Source: Microcaldota archaeon
GTDB taxonomy: Archaea; Micrarchaeota; Micrarchaeia; Micrarchaeales; CABMGC01
Direction of reading: 5' to 3'
Length of the DNA: 50,487 nucleotides
NCBI GenBank assembly: GCA_027365725.1
Contig: DAHXMA010000012.1
Coordinates: 1-50,487, forward strand
The position numbers were made by a program, and so were the translations under genes. The notes under the pieces are model-generated. The model made no database searches. It was not told the origin of the DNA and was given only the letters and a program-made list of their open reading frames with translations. This document shows positions 33,676 to 42,687 of this stretch, piece by piece. Numbering within the stretch: the first letter of the stretch is position 1; every line of letters begins with the position of its first letter.

Positions 33676-35334
33676 TTACTCTTCCATTCCGCCGCCCATG
33701 CCGCCAGGCATTCCGCCTGGCCCGCCTTGTGGCGGCCTTGTTCCTTTGGAACTTATCATGTCGTCTATCCTGAGTATTGACACTGTTGCTTCAGTGGCAC
33801 TGGTTATTGCCTGGGCCTTTACCTTCAGCGGCTCTATTATCCCAAGCTTGTCCATGTCTGCTACCACATTTGAATAGACGTCAACCCCAAAGTTCTTCCC
33901 CGAGGTGCTCTTGTGCTTACTCCTAAGCTGCACTAGAGTGTCTATCGGGTCCATGCCTGCACTGTCTGCAAGGGCTTTTGGTATGACTTCAAGGGCATCT
34001 GCAAAGGCCTGTATTGCCAGTTGCTCCCTCCCGCCAACGTCTGTTGCGGTTTCCCTGAGCTTTGAAGCAACTTCTATCTCAGTGCTGCCTCCGCCGGTTA
34101 CGTACTTCCCGTCTTCAACTGCGCTTGTCAGAGCGCCGAGGACGTCGGTCAGGGCGCGCTCAACCTCGTCTGTGGCCTGCTTGGTTCCGCCCCTTATGAA
34201 TATCGTAACGCTCTTCGGGTCCTTGCATTTCTCTACGAAGACCATCTGCTCCCCTGAGATCTTCCTTTCCTCAACGAGTCCTGCGAACCCTAGGTCCTCC
34301 TGCGTCAGGTCGTCCAGGCTTGTTACCATCCTTGCGCCTGTAGCCTTTGCAAGTTTCTCCATGTCGCTCTTTTTCACGCGCCTTACTGCTGATATTCCCG
34401 CCTTTGCAAGGTAGTGCTGGGCCACATCGTCTATGCCCTTCTGCACGAAAATGACGTTTGCCTGGCTCTTCGAAACCTTCTCTACCATCTGCTTCAGCAT
34501 CTTCTCTTCCTGGTTGAGGAAGGCCTGCATCTGCTCTGGGGAGGTTATCTCTATCTTCGCATCGGTCTCCGTCTTTTCTATTTCCAGGGCAACATCGAGT
34601 AGAGCTATCTTTGCGTTCTTCACTGACTTTGGCATTCCGGGATGTGCCATTTCCTTGTCTACGAGAACGCCGTTTATGAATTCGGTCTCGTCTATGCTGC
34701 CGCCCTCTTTCTTCTCAAGCTTTATGAAATCCTTGTCTATCTTGTATTTGTCCCCCTCTTTTGTAGACACCTGGGTTATTGCCTGTATTGCAAGCTTTAC
34801 GAGATTGTTCTTAGTAAGCTCGCTGCCGATGTTCTTTGAGCCTATCGAGACTTTTGCGATCTTTTCAAGCTTGTCTGCGTCCTTTATCGAGATGCTGCTT
34901 GATGCGACCCTTAGCGCTGCCATTGCCTTGTCCCGTGCCATGTCATATCCTTTTATTATCGCTGCTGGAGGTATGCCCTGGTCAAGAAGGTTGCCTGCGT
35001 TCCTGAGCAGGTCTCCCGCGATTATTACTGCTGATGTAGTCCCATCGCCCACTTCCTTGTCCTGGGTCTTTGCTACCTCGACAAGTATTTTTGCAACTGG
35101 GTGCTCAACGTTCATCTCTTCCAGGATTGCGGCTCCATCGTTTGTTATGACTATATCTCCAAGTTCGCTTACGAGCATCTTGTCCATTCCCTTCGGACCC
35201 AGTGTCGTCTTAACGATACTGGCCACTGCGTAGCCTACAGCTATGTTTGTACGCTGGGCCTCTTTACCAAGCAGCCTGCTTGCGCCTTCCGGCAATACCA
35301 TATACTGGTTTCCACCTAATTGATTTTCTGCCAT
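33676..35334 (-). CDS. ths: Thermosome subunit (group II chaperonin)
   Basis: IVKTTLGPKGMDKMLVSELGDIVITNDGAAILEEM; VGDGTTSAVIIAGDLL; C-terminal GGMPGGMGGGMEE. Confidence 0.97.
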   Translation of the reverse strand: MAENQLGGNQYMVLPEGASRLLGKEAQRTNIAVGYAVASIVKTTLGPKGMDKMLVSELGDIVITNDGAAILEEMNVEHPVAKILVEVAKTQDKEVGDGTTSAVIIAGDLLRNAGNLLDQGIPPAAIIKGYDMARDKAMAALRVASSSISIKDADKLEKIAKVSIGSKNIGSELTKNNLVKLAIQAITQVSTKEGDKYKIDKDFIKLEKKEGGSIDETEFINGVLVDKEMAHPGMPKSVKNAKIALLDVALEIEKTETDAKIEITSPEQMQAFLNQEEKMLKQMVEKVSKSQANVIFVQKGIDDVAQHYLAKAGISAVRRVKKSDMEKLAKATGARMVTSLDDLTQEDLGFAGLVEERKISGEQMVFVEKCKDPKSVTIFIRGGTKQATDEVERALTDVLGALTSAVEDGKYVTGGGSTEIEVASKLRETATDVGGREQLAIQAFADALEVIPKALADSAGMDPIDTLVQLRSKHKSTSGKNFGVDVYSNVVADMDKLGIIEPLKVKAQAITSATEATVSILRIDDMISSKGTRPPQGGPGGMPGGMGGGMEE

Positions 35335-35373
35335 ATTTTTCACCTATTCGTTTTCGTTTTATAAGTAGCAATT

Positions 35374-35393
35374 TAACATTAGCTAACATTAGC
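35374..35393. promoter_or_regulatory. Tandem 10-bp repeat (TAACATTAGC x2) upstream of thermosome promoter
   Basis: TAACATTAGCTAACATTAGC beside the -strand TATA-like CTTATAAAAC. Confidence 0.55.
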
Positions 35394-35492
35394 AAGCATT
35401 TTAAGAGATTAATATTACGTGCTGATTGTTATTATATTTGACCTTGAATGCCTGCTTATTATATGGCTGGTAAACTTTTTATAGCTTTCTCT

Positions 35493-35520
35493 TGACGTTG
35501 GTGGGGCGCGGCGTACGTCA
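35493..35520. other. Hairpin-forming inverted repeat TGACGT...ACGTCA in intergenic region
   Basis: TGACGTtggtggggcgcggcgtACGTCA, GC-rich loop, between HTH/DUF4382 gene stop and thermosome promoter. Confidence 0.35.
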
Positions 35521-35561
35521 GGTTGACATTTTGGCGGTTTGGGCTAGCGGATAGCGCATCA

Positions 35562-37289
35562 TCAGGTCGCAGTGACAGTGGCTGATGCATATGCGCCGCG
35601 CGTACCGACAACTATTATCCTGTACTGCATGCCGGGCCGGAGGTTAAGCATAAAGCTTCCATTACCCAAGGTTATTTGGCCCTTGTACGATAACGATACG
35701 CTGCTGGTTGAATTGAGCAGGTAGCCGCCATTGGCATATTCGATTTCATGCCCTGGCCAGAGCATACTTGGGGTTGGATACAGAGCAAGGGTGCCGTTGG
35801 ACAGTATGTGCAAGTCGAGCTCGTGGAACTGCCTGAATGCACGGGCCATTAAGCCTGCTGAAGCAATCTGGCCAATTATGCTTGCATGAAGCTGATTTGC
35901 ATTGATGAAATTTGAGATGTTTTCATAGCCATCGTCTCTCATTATGAGATTAAGCTTTGAGCCTGCGGTGCTGTTCGACAGGTTCCTGAGGAGTTCGGAT
36001 AGGTTGCCCTGATTAAGCTGCATGTACATGTGAACCTCGAATGCGCCTGCATGCATGCCCCACTCGCGCGAACCGTATCCTGCGCCGGCATTTCCTTGTG
36101 TGTTTGAAGTGAAATACTCAGATTCGTTGATTCCTGTTGAATCTGACGCATAGCTGGAATTAAGCTCGTTGCTTGAATTTATTCCGAGGGATGTGTTGTG
36201 ATATGGCAATCCCATAATATGCAAGATGGGCATGTTGGGATTAATCTTATGGAATATCACGCCGTTGTCAGGCAGCGTTAGGTTAAGCAGGTAAGAATCG
36301 TTGCCCAGTATAAGCACATCCATCAGCCTTGTGCTTGCATTCGAATTATCTGATACGGTTATTGATATGCTGGTGCCATTGGCAGATGTCGCTATGGATG
36401 CGTTTGTTATACTTATCTTTGCACGCGCGGATACAAGTACGTCTTCTTCCTGCTGGTTCATGCGTGAGAGTCCACCGTGTTCTCGGCCCGGACCGTAATA
36501 GCTGTTGATCTTCTTTGGTATTGTGGATGCTTCTGCGGATGGAGCCATCACAAACACAGTCTGGTTTCCCTTTATCTCTGGATATACAGTAGGGAACATG
36601 TCAAATAATATGTCGAATGGGCTGCCAGGCGTTGAGTTTGAGTATATTACATTTACCACAACATTGTTGCTTGGCAAAATAACAGGGTATGTAGTCCCGT
36701 TTATGGTTATTGATGCGTTTGATATTTCGAGCCCTATGCTGTCTATAACCGAATTGGAAGGCATCTTGAAAGAGGTTAGATTCTTTGTGAAATTTACCAA
36801 GGACATCAGGTTTACACTGCCACTGGCATTGATCCTGTCAGAAAATGTGCCTGTGCTGTTTGTCAGGTTTATGTCAATGTACGAATATGAGACCATTAGC
36901 TGCTGGGTGCCTGCAGGCACGTGTGGAGGGTCAGTTAGGAATATGCCTACGCTGCTGTTCGGCTGTGTGTTTGCGGCAGATACTGTGCCTAATCCGGAAG
37001 TGTAGAGGAATGCGGCAGCAATCACTACGATAGCCAGTATTGCTATTGGCATTAGCCTGTTGCGGTTTGATGAAAGCACAGGCCTGACCTCAGACCTCTT
37101 ATAGTATTTTATGTTCTTGAAATGCTCATCCCTGAATTCCTCAACCATGCCAGAATATGAAAGCTCCTTGAGGTGCTGGCTTATAGTGGAGGGAGAGAGG
37201 TTCAGCATGCGGCTTATTTCGCCTGGCGTTTTCGCGCCGTTGGTAAGTATGTTTAGGATCTTGTTCTTTGTTTCTGATGTCCTGCTCAT
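35562..37289 (-). CDS. Membrane-anchored protein: N-terminal ArsR-like winged HTH, one TM, large extracytoplasmic DUF4382-like domain
   Basis: ILNILTNGAKTPGEISRMLNLSPSTISQHLKELSYSGMVEEFRD, then LMPIAILAIVVIAAAFLYTSG, then SSVGIFLTDPPHVPAGTQQLMVSYSYIDI. Confidence 0.85.
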   Translation of the reverse strand: MSRTSETKNKILNILTNGAKTPGEISRMLNLSPSTISQHLKELSYSGMVEEFRDEHFKNIKYYKRSEVRPVLSSNRNRLMPIAILAIVVIAAAFLYTSGLGTVSAANTQPNSSVGIFLTDPPHVPAGTQQLMVSYSYIDINLTNSTGTFSDRINASGSVNLMSLVNFTKNLTSFKMPSNSVIDSIGLEISNASITINGTTYPVILPSNNVVVNVIYSNSTPGSPFDILFDMFPTVYPEIKGNQTVFVMAPSAEASTIPKKINSYYGPGREHGGLSRMNQQEEDVLVSARAKISITNASIATSANGTSISITVSDNSNASTRLMDVLILGNDSYLLNLTLPDNGVIFHKINPNMPILHIMGLPYHNTSLGINSSNELNSSYASDSTGINESEYFTSNTQGNAGAGYGSREWGMHAGAFEVHMYMQLNQGNLSELLRNLSNSTAGSKLNLIMRDDGYENISNFINANQLHASIIGQIASAGLMARAFRQFHELDLHILSNGTLALYPTPSMLWPGHEIEYANGGYLLNSTSSVSLSYKGQITLGNGSFMLNLRPGMQYRIIVVGTRGAYASATVTAT

Positions 37290-37450
37290 TTAATCACCAT
37301 CTTTTAGCGGTAGGTTATGTGTTTTGAAAAGATATTTATAGCTGTGCGGGGATTTCGGTTATGTTTCGGTTTTTATTTTGTGCGTATGGATGCATTTGGC
37401 TTTGGTTTATTACACATGCATATTTATTGCTTTGACTACAATAGATATTT

Positions 37451-37903
37451 ATGGATAAAAACAGGATCGCTGTGGCTTTTGGCTCTTTTGACATAATTCA
37501 TCCGGGCCATCTCCACTACCTAAAAAAGGCGAGCAGGTACGGAAGACTTGTCGTTGTTGTATCAAGGGACAGCAGCATACGTAAGATAAAAGGCTTTGGC
37601 CCAGCAATGGATGAAAGGGCACGGCTTGAGATTGTAGGATCCTTGAAATTCGTGGACAGGGCGTTGCTCGGTAACAGGATGGGCAAATGGAATGACATAT
37701 ATGAGATATTAAAGGGGATAAAACCCTCAGTAATAGTGCTTGGATATGACCAAAAAGTAGATATGGCATATCTTAATGAGTTCCTTTCTAAGAATGGAAT
37801 ACGTGCGCGGATAGTTCGGATTGGTCCGTATAAACCCGGAGTATTCAAAAGCTCTAAGATAAAAGAGGGCTTACTCTCAGGGGAAAGTCATTCATCAAGT
37901 TGA
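37451..37903 (+). CDS. Cytidylyltransferase-family nucleotidyltransferase (archaeal FAD synthase RibL-like)
   Basis: VAFGSFDIIHPGHLHYLKKASRYG (HxGH), GYDQKVDMAYL, SSKIKEGLL. Confidence 0.85.
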   Translation: MDKNRIAVAFGSFDIIHPGHLHYLKKASRYGRLVVVVSRDSSIRKIKGFGPAMDERARLEIVGSLKFVDRALLGNRMGKWNDIYEILKGIKPSVIVLGYDQKVDMAYLNEFLSKNGIRARIVRIGPYKPGVFKSSKIKEGLLSGESHSSS

Positions 37904-38238
37904 AGCACGCCTGATGTATTTTTTGCAAATATGGGCCTTTTTTCGGCTTTGACGCTGTTTTTGGTCTGCTGATAGGCAACTGTGCCGTACGAGACGCTTA
38001 CTCCGCCTATGCCTTCTATTGTTGTTGCCACAAATGGAACTATCCTGAATGTATGCGCAGCGGAAAACTCGTTTTCGGTGTCATTTTTGGCAGATGAATT
38101 TTCGTATCTTTCACGCTGCGCCTGCGCCGGATCCTTTGCACCGCTTTCGCTGAGCTGGGAAGACCTAAGCGCTCCGGCTAAAAGTAACTGTAACTCGGTA
38201 ACTTCCTGACGGCCTTTACGCGCAATCATTTTAATCAA
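37888..38238 (-). CDS. Hypothetical protein (116 aa)
   Basis: ORF MIKMIARKGRQEVTELQLLLAGALRSSQLSES..., converging on the ribL-like gene with a 16-bp overlap. Confidence 0.55.
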   Translation of the reverse strand: MIKMIARKGRQEVTELQLLLAGALRSSQLSESGAKDPAQAQRERYENSSAKNDTENEFSAAHTFRIVPFVATTIEGIGGVSVSYGTVAYQQTKNSVKAEKRPIFAKNTSGVLQLDE

Positions 38239-38324
38239 TTATATTTTGTACTTTTCTCATATTTATAACATATTGTAGCCGTCTGCCTGACCTTGTCTGG
38301 AAAATTGGTTTTTGGCTTTGCAGC

Positions 38325-39512
38325 TCAATTGCGTTTGGGTGTTCGGCTGCGCCCTGCGCCTTTGTCTTCTGCGTTCTTTGCCTTTGCCAGCATCGGATCT
38401 AGCTTTCTGAAAAAATTGTCCCAGGAGTATTTTTCCTCTACCAGCTTCCTGCCGGCCTTGCCCATGTCCTCCGCAAGTTTGCTGTCCTGTGTTACAAGAG
38501 CCATCTTCTCTGCCATCTCTGTTGGCGTGTTTGCGAGGAATCCGGTCTTTCCATCTACTATCGTTTCCCTGGGCCCCCCCTCGTTTACCGATATTATTGG
38601 CTTTGCGCTTGCCATAGCTTCAAGTGGGATAAATCCGTAGTCTTCATTTATTGCGGAGAACAGCACTGCAGTTGACCTGGAATACAGGCTGTGGAGCTTT
38701 TTGTCGTCTACGTTTGTATCGAAGACCACGTTGAGCCCTTTTGACATTGACTTTAGCTTTTCAAAGTACTTCCTGTGCTCTGGGTCGTTGGACAGGGTTC
38801 CTGCGATTATGAGCTTGTGCTTCTTGTCCTTTGTCCTCTTAACAAACTGGCCGAACGCGTTTATGACGTAGTCCTGCCTCTTGTTGACCACTATCCTAGA
38901 AGGGTAAAGGAAGAAGCCATGATCGCCTTCGTTGGAGAAGTCGCGGCATTCAATGCCAGGGTTTATTACCGTGGCATCGCGATCGTAGTACCTTTTAATC
39001 CTTTCCCTGGTCGTCTTGCTGTTGGTGGCTATCTCGGCTATGTTCTTTGTGACCTTCTTTGCGATTACCTTGTAGGTGCCCACCAGTGCAGCGTATATCA
39101 GCTTGTCCTTGTATGACCGATTCTGCATCCTTGTCTCATACAGGTCGTATACCTCCCTAGGCGGGGTGTGGCAGTACCATAGGACCCTTTCATTATTGTG
39201 GCTTATCCATTCGCTTGGTGAGATGTGGGGGTTGAGGACATCGTAGTCGTCCTTTATTTTCATATTGTAGAAATTGTATCCGTACCTGAATCCCTGTGAG
39301 GCGCGGTACGGAAGCTTGCTTGACAGGGGTACATGCTTACCTATGAGCCTTACATCAAGGTTTTCGAATTCAGAGAACGTGGATGATTTATCGTATTCGA
39401 GCACATATATGCTTGCGCCGTAGTGCTGCGCAACCTTTAATATTACCCTCTCCACGCCTCCCCTAAGGTTCAGATAGGGCTGTAGTAGAATCAATTTCAT
39501 CGCATACCACAT
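38325..39512 (-). CDS. Glycosyltransferase, GT4 family
   Basis: LQPYLNLRGGVERVILKVAQHYG; VINPGIECRDF; EDYGFIPLEAMASAKPIISVNEGGPRETIVDGKTGFL. Confidence 0.92.
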   Translation of the reverse strand: MWYAMKLILLQPYLNLRGGVERVILKVAQHYGASIYVLEYDKSSTFSEFENLDVRLIGKHVPLSSKLPYRASQGFRYGYNFYNMKIKDDYDVLNPHISPSEWISHNNERVLWYCHTPPREVYDLYETRMQNRSYKDKLIYAALVGTYKVIAKKVTKNIAEIATNSKTTRERIKRYYDRDATVINPGIECRDFSNEGDHGFFLYPSRIVVNKRQDYVINAFGQFVKRTKDKKHKLIIAGTLSNDPEHRKYFEKLKSMSKGLNVVFDTNVDDKKLHSLYSRSTAVLFSAINEDYGFIPLEAMASAKPIISVNEGGPRETIVDGKTGFLANTPTEMAEKMALVTQDSKLAEDMGKAGRKLVEEKYSWDNFFRKLDPMLAKAKNAEDKGAGRSRTPKRN

Positions 39513-42500
39513 TAGCCTGGCATAGAGTAGTTGTTTTTCACATACGAAGGCTTGGGGGTGACTTCCGGCAGTGTGCCGGAGAAGTTGTCAAGCTGGAATA
39601 TCATTATCTGGTGGGTGCCGTTAATAAAGTTTATGCCTGTGAAGTTGCTCGGATAGACCAGGGTGTAGCCTTTTCCTAGGCTGCCAAGGAAAAATCCGCG
39701 GTAATATGTGGAGCTGTAGAACTTTGACGGAGCGTCTGTTATTGAGCCGTTGGGCCCGTTTGGCGCATATATAAGCATGAAGCTTATGAATTGCTGGCCC
39801 GAAAGCACGGCAGATCCGCCGTAGTATGCGGTACTTATTATGGCATTTGTCTTGGTGCCGTTGGAGCTTAGCAGGTATGTCGCGTTTCCTGTCTGTAGGA
39901 ATGACTCAGGGACGCAGTAGGACTGGTTTAGCTCTGACTGGCCAAGGATAGGTATTGATTTAAGTGCCACTGTGCTTACGTTGCCTGGGAACGTGCAGTA
40001 GTCGTTTATGTTTGACGAGCTTGGTATCGGAATAAGCAAATACACTGGGTCGTGGGTGATTTCGCAGTTTGACGTGCCCAAAACATACGGCTGTCCTTGC
40101 TGCTTTCCTGCTTGCAGGGCGAACTGGAGCCCCGTCTGGTTTATGTATGTGCACCCGAGGAAGTCAAGGGCGCCCCATTTTGGCACAAGCTCATTGTCGA
40201 ACAGTATGTATTTGGCCTGAACGCTATCCATATAAGATGCAAGTGCAGAGGTGTTGAATCCGTCGCTGCTTCCGAATACGTAGTGGGCTGCAGCCTGGTA
40301 GTCTGCTGTTGGGACTGAGTTGTCCCCCCTTAGCACGGCGTTGCTGTTGCCAAACCAGTTTATCCAGTCGCCATAGTCCCACCATGAGAGGATGCGTGGC
40401 GCATACGGCCCTACGTTTGCCTTCATCCAGGCAGTAGCTGACAGCCAATAGTTAGGGATGTTGTTGCATAATATTGACGCGCCCAACTGATTGCTGCTGT
40501 TTGTTATGCTGCCGCAGTTGCTGTTTAAAGAAGCGGTTATTAGCTGGTAGCTAGTTGGCAGCGCCTCGAAAAGCAGTATAAGTATGCCTAATACTGCAAC
40601 GGCCTTCTTTGCGTTATCGCTCCAGAGCCTTGAATGGTAAAGCGTGATTTCGCCAAGTATTATGCATATTGCCAATATATATGCGACTCCGAAATGGGGC
40701 AGGTATTCTACTTCTATGAACCCTACGAATGCAAGCGGCCATATGGCTGCGATTGCAAGTATTCCGGATTTTGAATTGCGCTTTATTATAGCGGTTATTG
40801 CAAGGGCCGAGAAAAGTATTAGCACGGCCCATACTATTATGCTTATGCCGCCTATGCTGTCCCCGATTATGCCAAACCCTCCAGGGCCGAAATTATATGT
40901 AAGGAACCCGGTTGGCGCATATTCCTGAACCGTCATGAAAAGCGGAATGCTTGGGGTGGTGTAGTGCTTGCTTAGCTGTATGTACTTCTGGAATGGGTGG
41001 CCTATCGGAGTGAAGATGATTAATATCAGTGCGATGATTACCAGAACTGCAAGCCATTCAAGATATATTGCTGTGTCAAGGCGCTTTAGGTACTTCCTTT
41101 CCTTTGCAAGTTTTGGTATAAACTCGAAAAGTGCTATGAAAATAAGTGATAGTATCGGAAATGCGACAATGACTGACACACCGAATATGTTAGGGACTGC
41201 GTTTGCCAATGTGGCGTCATAGAAGCTGTAGAGCACATAGAGGAACGTTATTACTGCAAGCATTATTGCATTCATCCTGTAGAAATCGGTGTTATCCTCC
41301 CTGCGCAGCACGTTTATCAGGCCTTGCAGCAGAAGGTATATGGAAAGCACGGCAGCGGGCACAGTGAAGTAGTGCGCTCCGAGGAAATTTGATGCAAAGG
41401 CTATGGCGGCAAGCACCGCGAACCTTTTCTCCTTTGGATTGTTTACTGCGAGTATGTATGCTGCATAGAAGAAGAATAGTGCGAATATGCCCCATGGTTC
41501 AAGCAGCTGGTTTCCGGCAAGGAACGTTGTTATCAGCACTGGCATGGAAGCTGCAAGCCCAGCGCCGATAAGCGCTGGATACTGGCCGTATTCATGGTAA
41601 AGGAACATGAAGACTACAAATACGAGCAGCGCCGCAGTTATTGGAGGATAGAAGCTGCTTACTGAAGCAAGCAGGTTTGTGTTTATTGTAGTGCTGTTGG
41701 GGTTGCCTCCCGCAAGGTTATACCAGTAAGCCTCTATGTAAGGTATTATTGGCTGCACCCGGTGGTATGTGCCGTTTACAAGGCTCGGCCAGGCCGCGTG
41801 GTCGTAAAGTAGCTGGTATCCATATGTCAATATGTACTGTGTGCTTATCATGTCAAAGTACGGGTCGAACTGAAAGTATGTTGAAGCGGTAGATATGTTG
41901 AGCATCCTGGCGCCGAATGCAAGGACCATTATCACAAGAAGGGCAACCCACATTAGGTTATTGCTGCGTTTTTTGGCATCTCCAACGCTTGAACTCATGT
42001 CCAGCAGCTTTTTTTCTTCGGCTTCATGCGCTTCGAACAGGTTGCGCTCCTGCTCATAATGTGATTCTTCTATCTTTCTGCGCTCCTCGGTACCTGCGCT
42101 TGCCAGCAACTCCATTTCCTCTGCGTGGCTGCGTATTAGTGCCTCTTCCTCCCTCTCGTGGTCTTTTATTATCTTTATGTCAGTGTTGAGCTCTGATATC
42201 GTTTTGCGCAGGTTTGACACGCGCTTCTTGTAGTCTGATTCGACCTCCCTCTTGGTTATTGAAGGCTTTGACAGCTTGATGAAGCTGAAATAACCTGATG
42301 AGAATGCACCCTGCTGCCACGAAAGCACTATCCCGATTATCGTAAGAAGTATTACGTTGGCATTGTACAGGCTGTTAGAGAAGGAAAAGATTGGCGATAT
42401 GGGTATGAGATAGGATTCTAGCCAGGTTATTGCTGGAGGGAATATCATTCCGAATATGAACCCTATTATTGCAATTTCGATTATGTGCAGCTTCGTCTTG

Positions 42501-42580
42501 TTTAGCAGGGCGAGTGACAGGAAGAATCCTGGAAGTATTATGGATATTGCGCCTATTATTAGTGGTATAAATATCGACAT
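39512..42580 (-). CDS. aglB: AglB/STT3-type oligosaccharyltransferase with N-terminal membrane and coiled-coil extension
   Basis: STYFQFDPYFDMISTQYI (DxD-like motif); APRILSWWDYGDWINWFGN (WWDYG motif); many TM segments; extra ~205-aa N-terminus. Confidence 0.92.
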   Translation of the reverse strand: MSIFIPLIIGAISIILPGFFLSLALLNKTKLHIIEIAIIGFIFGMIFPPAITWLESYLIPISPIFSFSNSLYNANVILLTIIGIVLSWQQGAFSSGYFSFIKLSKPSITKREVESDYKKRVSNLRKTISELNTDIKIIKDHEREEEALIRSHAEEMELLASAGTEERRKIEESHYEQERNLFEAHEAEEKKLLDMSSSVGDAKKRSNNLMWVALLVIMVLAFGARMLNISTASTYFQFDPYFDMISTQYILTYGYQLLYDHAAWPSLVNGTYHRVQPIIPYIEAYWYNLAGGNPNSTTINTNLLASVSSFYPPITAALLVFVVFMFLYHEYGQYPALIGAGLAASMPVLITTFLAGNQLLEPWGIFALFFFYAAYILAVNNPKEKRFAVLAAIAFASNFLGAHYFTVPAAVLSIYLLLQGLINVLRREDNTDFYRMNAIMLAVITFLYVLYSFYDATLANAVPNIFGVSVIVAFPILSLIFIALFEFIPKLAKERKYLKRLDTAIYLEWLAVLVIIALILIIFTPIGHPFQKYIQLSKHYTTPSIPLFMTVQEYAPTGFLTYNFGPGGFGIIGDSIGGISIIVWAVLILFSALAITAIIKRNSKSGILAIAAIWPLAFVGFIEVEYLPHFGVAYILAICIILGEITLYHSRLWSDNAKKAVAVLGILILLFEALPTSYQLITASLNSNCGSITNSSNQLGASILCNNIPNYWLSATAWMKANVGPYAPRILSWWDYGDWINWFGNSNAVLRGDNSVPTADYQAAAHYVFGSSDGFNTSALASYMDSVQAKYILFDNELVPKWGALDFLGCTYINQTGLQFALQAGKQQGQPYVLGTSNCEITHDPVYLLIPIPSSSNINDYCTFPGNVSTVALKSIPILGQSELNQSYCVPESFLQTGNATYLLSSNGTKTNAIISTAYYGGSAVLSGQQFISFMLIYAPNGPNGSITDAPSKFYSSTYYRGFFLGSLGKGYTLVYPSNFTGINFINGTHQIMIFQLDNFSGTLPEVTPKPSYVKNNYSMPG

Positions 42581-42596
42581 CTAAGACCATTATAAG

Positions 42597-42635
42597 AAGT
42601 AATTAATACTTGCTGCCAAGTAATTAACACTTGCT
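42597..42635. promoter_or_regulatory. Direct repeat AAGTAATTAA(T/C)ACTTGCT x2, 21-bp spacing, in divergent promoter of aglB and geranylgeranyl reductase gene
   Basis: AAGTAATTAATACTTGCT (42597-42614) and AAGTAATTAACACTTGCT (42618-42635). Confidence 0.6.
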
Positions 42636-42687
42636 AGTGATTGATAAGATTTTATTAATTACTAAGGATTATTAAAGTTGTGCTTAT

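Noticed and set aside
34433-35233. 266-aa plus-strand ORF antisense to the thermosome gene
   Set aside because: Shadow ORF of a strongly coding gene; Ser/Ala/Phe-rich with no domain signal.
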